Shown piece by piece: positions 60,481-64,000 of a stretch of 64,000 bases of DNA. Source of the stretch: Symsagittifera roscoffensis (lineage: Eukaryota; Xenacoelomorpha; Acoela; Convolutidae); assembly GCF_963678635.1 (NCBI RefSeq), contig NC_087065.1, positions 50,350,452 through 50,414,451 on the forward strand. Reading direction: 5' to 3'. The notes under the pieces were generated by a model. That model worked only from the letters and a program-made list of their open reading frames with translations. It ran no database searches and was not told where the DNA came from. The translations under genes and the position numbers were made by a program. The stretch's first letter is position 1, and each line of letters begins with the position of its first letter.

Positions 60481-61498
60481 TCCAATGTTTATCTCATGTT
60501 TGAGCAAACATATTTCGGCAGTCTCACATTGACGACTTTGCTGAAAACCTGCTAGTAGCAAACGGAAGCTATCATATACAAAAGTAAAACAAAAATACCA
60601 AAAACTGTGAGAGAATTTTTGATTTTTGAGATCTGAAATAACCAAGAGAAACAAAATTTCAGATCTGACAATAAACCTAAAATAGATTGTTTTTCAGATC
60701 TAATTTAGAACATTAACTAGGTACTGGGCATAAGGTGATCTAATACAATTTAGAAAAGTTCCGACAGTAACGGAATATTTGCGCTCGGTATATTTTGTTT
60801 CTTCTAACAAATTTTGACTTTTTAACTAGCCGTTTTTGACGGAATTTTTTTATATCATTCGACAGGGGTTGTTGTTCTAGGCTTAAAGTTGAAAAGATAT
60901 TTTTCCTGTGATCTTTTTTCGTAAAGTTATGGGGGTTTAAAAATTGCTATTTTGGCCAATATTAGACAATTAACCCGCGATATATTTCGCGAAACTATGG
61001 CGTAAGCGGGAATTATATCCTCCTTAGAAATGGTTCCAATTTGGTTGAAGGAAGCTCATTTGCCATAATTGAATTGTTACTAGGAACGAAAACTTTCATT
61101 TTGTACTTTATAAGGCGGGGGTATGCGGGATGATTTTCACAAAAACTCTCAAATTAAAAAAAATCACTTCATTTTGTTACATTTTGTTCTATGTTACTAC
61201 TGCTCTGTAAACTTTAAAAGGAAGTCGGAACATTCAGGGCTTCGACTTGATATGCGGAGTCTTATCATATTATGTACTGGTTTTTGGAAACATATTTTGA
61301 AAATGTGAAAATGATCATCTGAAAAAAATGCTTCAACAAAAGAAGCATTTGATTGGCTTTGATAAGAAAAACTTTTAAAAAACAATTATCTTGCAGCGAT
61401 AAAAAGAAAAGATACCACTTGGACTAAATCGCATATTTGTCCTACTGCTAGTGCTACTGACCATTAGATTAACCTTTCTTACTGCTCCATAGACTTGT
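60481..61498. repeat. Diverged repeat modules between the two tandem units
   Basis: No gene. From about 60760 to 61190 lies another copy of the module that begins GTAACGGAATA and continues TTTTGACTTTTTAACTAGCC. The same module is found at 57440-57840, 58060-58440 and 61590-61960. A degenerate hairpin core is at about 61236. AGATCTGAAAT palindromes occur at about 60628-60700. Confidence 0.6.
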
Positions 61499-64000
61499 TA
61501 TACTGCTCCATAGACCTCAAAATGCAGTCGGACCTTTCAAGGCTTCGCCCTGATACGAGCACTATTGTTATCTTTATTCTGATTGGATTAAAAGTAACGG
61601 AATACTTGTGTTTGGGGTGGGTTTTTTTTTCGTCAGACAAATATCGACTTTTTAACTGGCCAATTTAAACAAAAGTTTTAAACATCATTCACAGCTATTG
61701 TTGTCTTGAGTTTAACTTTGAAAAGATAATTTACCTGTGATCATTTTTTGTAAAGTTGTGGGGGTTAAAAAAAATTGCTAATTTGGGACAATTAACTTGC
61801 GATACTTTTTGCACTAATAACGCGTAATCGGAAATTTAACCCGTCTTAGAAATTGTTCCAAAATGGTTCAAGGAAGCTTATATGCCATAATTGATTTGTT
61901 AATCAGAGCAAAATCTCTTTTTTTAAATTTATTATGGCGTGTGGGGGGATGTTTTTACCAAAATTTTTTAAATTTTTTAAGTTTTTTTTAATTTAACTAA
62001 ATTTAAATTTGTCATGTCATTACTGCTCCATAGACTTTAAAAGGCAGTCGGAACATTCAGGGCTTCGCCCTGATACGAGCATTCTTGTTCTTTTTTGCTA
62101 TGTAACGAATAATTTCATCTATTTCTGTGGGAAAAGATGAATCAATTACTGCTCTGCTAACTAATAAAGAGAACTTTGAGCCTTGTCTCACTTGCGTAGA
62201 TGCAGTTTCCAACAGAAAGCAGTTGCTTGAAATTGATGCGCGAACTTGTTTCGGCAAACTGATTTTTATGACATGCGCATCGCTTTTAGAAACTTCACGA
62301 GCAAAACATTATCAACTTATTGGCCAAGTATCAAATGTTTCTTAATATAAAATTACATGTGAAACCTTGCAATTCACCTTAAAATAATGAGAGTAACTTA
62401 GCTTGAACAAGCAAAAAAATGTTCATTGAAAATCTTAAGGAAATTTTAAAAATTAAACTTGAGACAGAGTGTATTTTTAACATTGTCTAGATACGTATGG
62501 GTTTACATCAATATATCGCTATGAATTGAATTATCTAGAATAAAAGTCACCTCAAAGTCGTTTGAAGAACACACTTGAAGAAAGCACAAAATTTGTAGAA
62601 ATCAACAAACTCAACATATGTTAATGTATAAAAGTTGCATATCAATCTCCTTAAGCGTATCGTCATTTTCCTACAAAAATCTGATTTTAATCCCTGTTTG
62701 ATATTTTTGCGAGAAAATTATTGATCTAATTTTCCGTCGAATTTTTTTTGAGTTAAAGCTAGCTCTTTATTGTTTGTGTCATTAACGTGAACAAGACTGC
62801 TCGTATATCAGGGCAAAGCCCTGAAAATTCCGACTGTCTCTTAATTCATATTGATTAGCTTTTGGGAAAATAAAATATTGAAAACCTATACATTTTGTGG
62901 ACAAAATGAAAGTGTAAGATTTTGAGTCGCACAAAAACAATAAAACCACCAAGAAGCTAGCCTCAATTCAATTTGGAACGATTTTGTTGCGCGGGATAAT
63001 TCGCCACGCAAAAATAAATCGCGTTACGCTCTCAGCATAATGAATGAATTCTTCGAAGCGCGCATAATGTAGTCCAGAACATGGCAAATTTGGCAATTTT
63101 CAAACTCCCTGAACTTTACAAAATAATCGGAGGTGAAGTATCTTTTTACATTTGAACTCAAGAAGTCAATATCTTTAATGATGTAGAAAAAAAATTAGAT
63201 TAAAATTATTCTTTCGATCGGTAAAAATTGACTGAATAAAACAACCACATCGAGCTTAATGTTTGTTTGGGTGTAAAATGTTCTTCAATGAAATAATTTT
63301 CAATCTTCAATTTGTTCGATTTATTGTATCAAGCACATTAGAATAATCTTTTACTGCATTAAGACAGCTAGAACAGGCTATTCACCCTAACAAGGTACTA
63401 AACTCTGAGAGCTGCATTCACAAACTAATAACGACCCCGTCCCCATGGGATTTTTTGTGCAAGATCTGAAATTCTTTATTTCTTACATAAGTTGATTCTC
63501 AGACCTGAAATTCTTTTTTTCAGATCTTGATAGAAACTTGAAAAACTAAAATTCAGATCTGAAATTAGATCTGAGAAACCCTTTGTTAAATTAAAATTTA
63601 TGCGTATCGATCAAACACCCGAGTTTTTTTTGATGTTTCTGCAATACACAATTGCGTTTACATTAACTAGCGGTAAAAAAAATTCCGATTAACTTCCATT
63701 ACGAGGCCAAACTAGGCACTGACTAGGCGCTCATTTTTGTGTCTGTATGTTCCTGGTCTCCAGAGTCAAGTCTTCAAGCATGTTAAAACTTTGTCGGAAC
63801 GATCAAAAAAATGAAACAACAAAAAAAGAATAAAGAAGCGTCCTTGTTGCAGAATCCGCGTACAATTCACAAAATGCACAGTTTGGCATCGAGTTTTCAC
63901 AAATAGTTTTTTTTTTAATTAAGTTATTGTTCAACTGTGTTACAAAAGTTTTCAAAACTGTTAAGACATCAAATTTTGATTTTTCATGCGTTTTTTTGCA
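61499..64000 (+). repeat. Unit 2 of the 3.53 kb tandem duplication, running off the window
   Basis: Direct copy of 57966-60480, cut by the window edge. Shared landmarks include the hairpin at 62058-62072, the inverted hairpin at about 62809-62823, and the AGATCTGAAAT cluster near 63460-63570. The two units differ by scattered substitutions and short indels (for example 22 extra bases after 62450), so this duplication is older than the Polinton one. Confidence 0.8.

Noticed and set aside
1-64000. tRNA, rRNA or CRISPR features
   Set aside because: No cloverleaf with A and B boxes, no rRNA core sequence and no regular short repeat-spacer array was recognised on either strand.

Overview
The window looks like a piece of an AT-rich invertebrate animal genome. 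It has long repeat-filled introns and exons of an extracellular von Willebrand factor A (vWA) protein, and it carries two nested mobile elements plus older transposon debris. Nothing in it fixes the phylum.

Layout. (1) 1-2894 is AT-rich flank with one hAT-type MITE (985-1321). (2) 2901-38501 is a Polinton/Maverick (adintovirus-like) element. It has 134-138 bp terminal inverted repeats starting 5'-AG and a perfect 6 bp target duplication, GGATTG. On the minus strand it encodes protein-primed DNA polymerase B and one unknown protein. On the plus strand it encodes several small unknown and membrane proteins, a PC4-like protein, a DEDD exonuclease-like protein, an A32-like packaging ATPase, a retroviral-type integrase, a minor capsid candidate, a basic core protein, the major capsid protein, a membrane protein and an adenain-like protease. 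Polymerase, ATPase, integrase, capsid and two other genes are broken by stops or 1-nt shifts, so this copy looks dead. The integrase-tail/capsid/core/capsid block is tandemly duplicated as an apparently exact 2,417 bp repeat. (3) 20587-37151 is a 16.6 kb LTR retroelement inserted, on the minus strand, into the Polinton capsid gene. Its 918/920 bp LTRs differ at only about two places, so the insertion is recent. It has no reverse transcriptase or RNase H that I can see. It carries an intact 2,981-codon ORF with a complete SGNH-hydrolase domain and a 576-codon ORF that joins an integrase C-terminal tail to a macro domain. This is the most unusual thing in the window.

(4) 38508-57000 is host sequence. 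A LINE remnant lies beside the Polinton. Exons of a vWA gene lie at 39407, 47635, 48442 and 54547, joined by phase-1 introns. A decayed BEL/Pao retrotransposon (about 41603-47080, minus strand) sits in the first intron, and a 200 bp N gap falls where the middle of the vWA domain should be. (5) 57000-64000 has no genes. It is a roughly 3.53 kb tandem duplication built from repeat modules with inverted arms and a conserved short hairpin.

How the genes work together. The Polinton follows the standard self-synthesising plan: polymerase and integrase move the DNA, while ATPase, capsid proteins and protease would build a particle. Two divergent promoter regions share a repeated motif, and one of them is a 60 bp tandem array of cAMP-response-element palindromes. 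The LTR element appears to depend on enzymes supplied from elsewhere.
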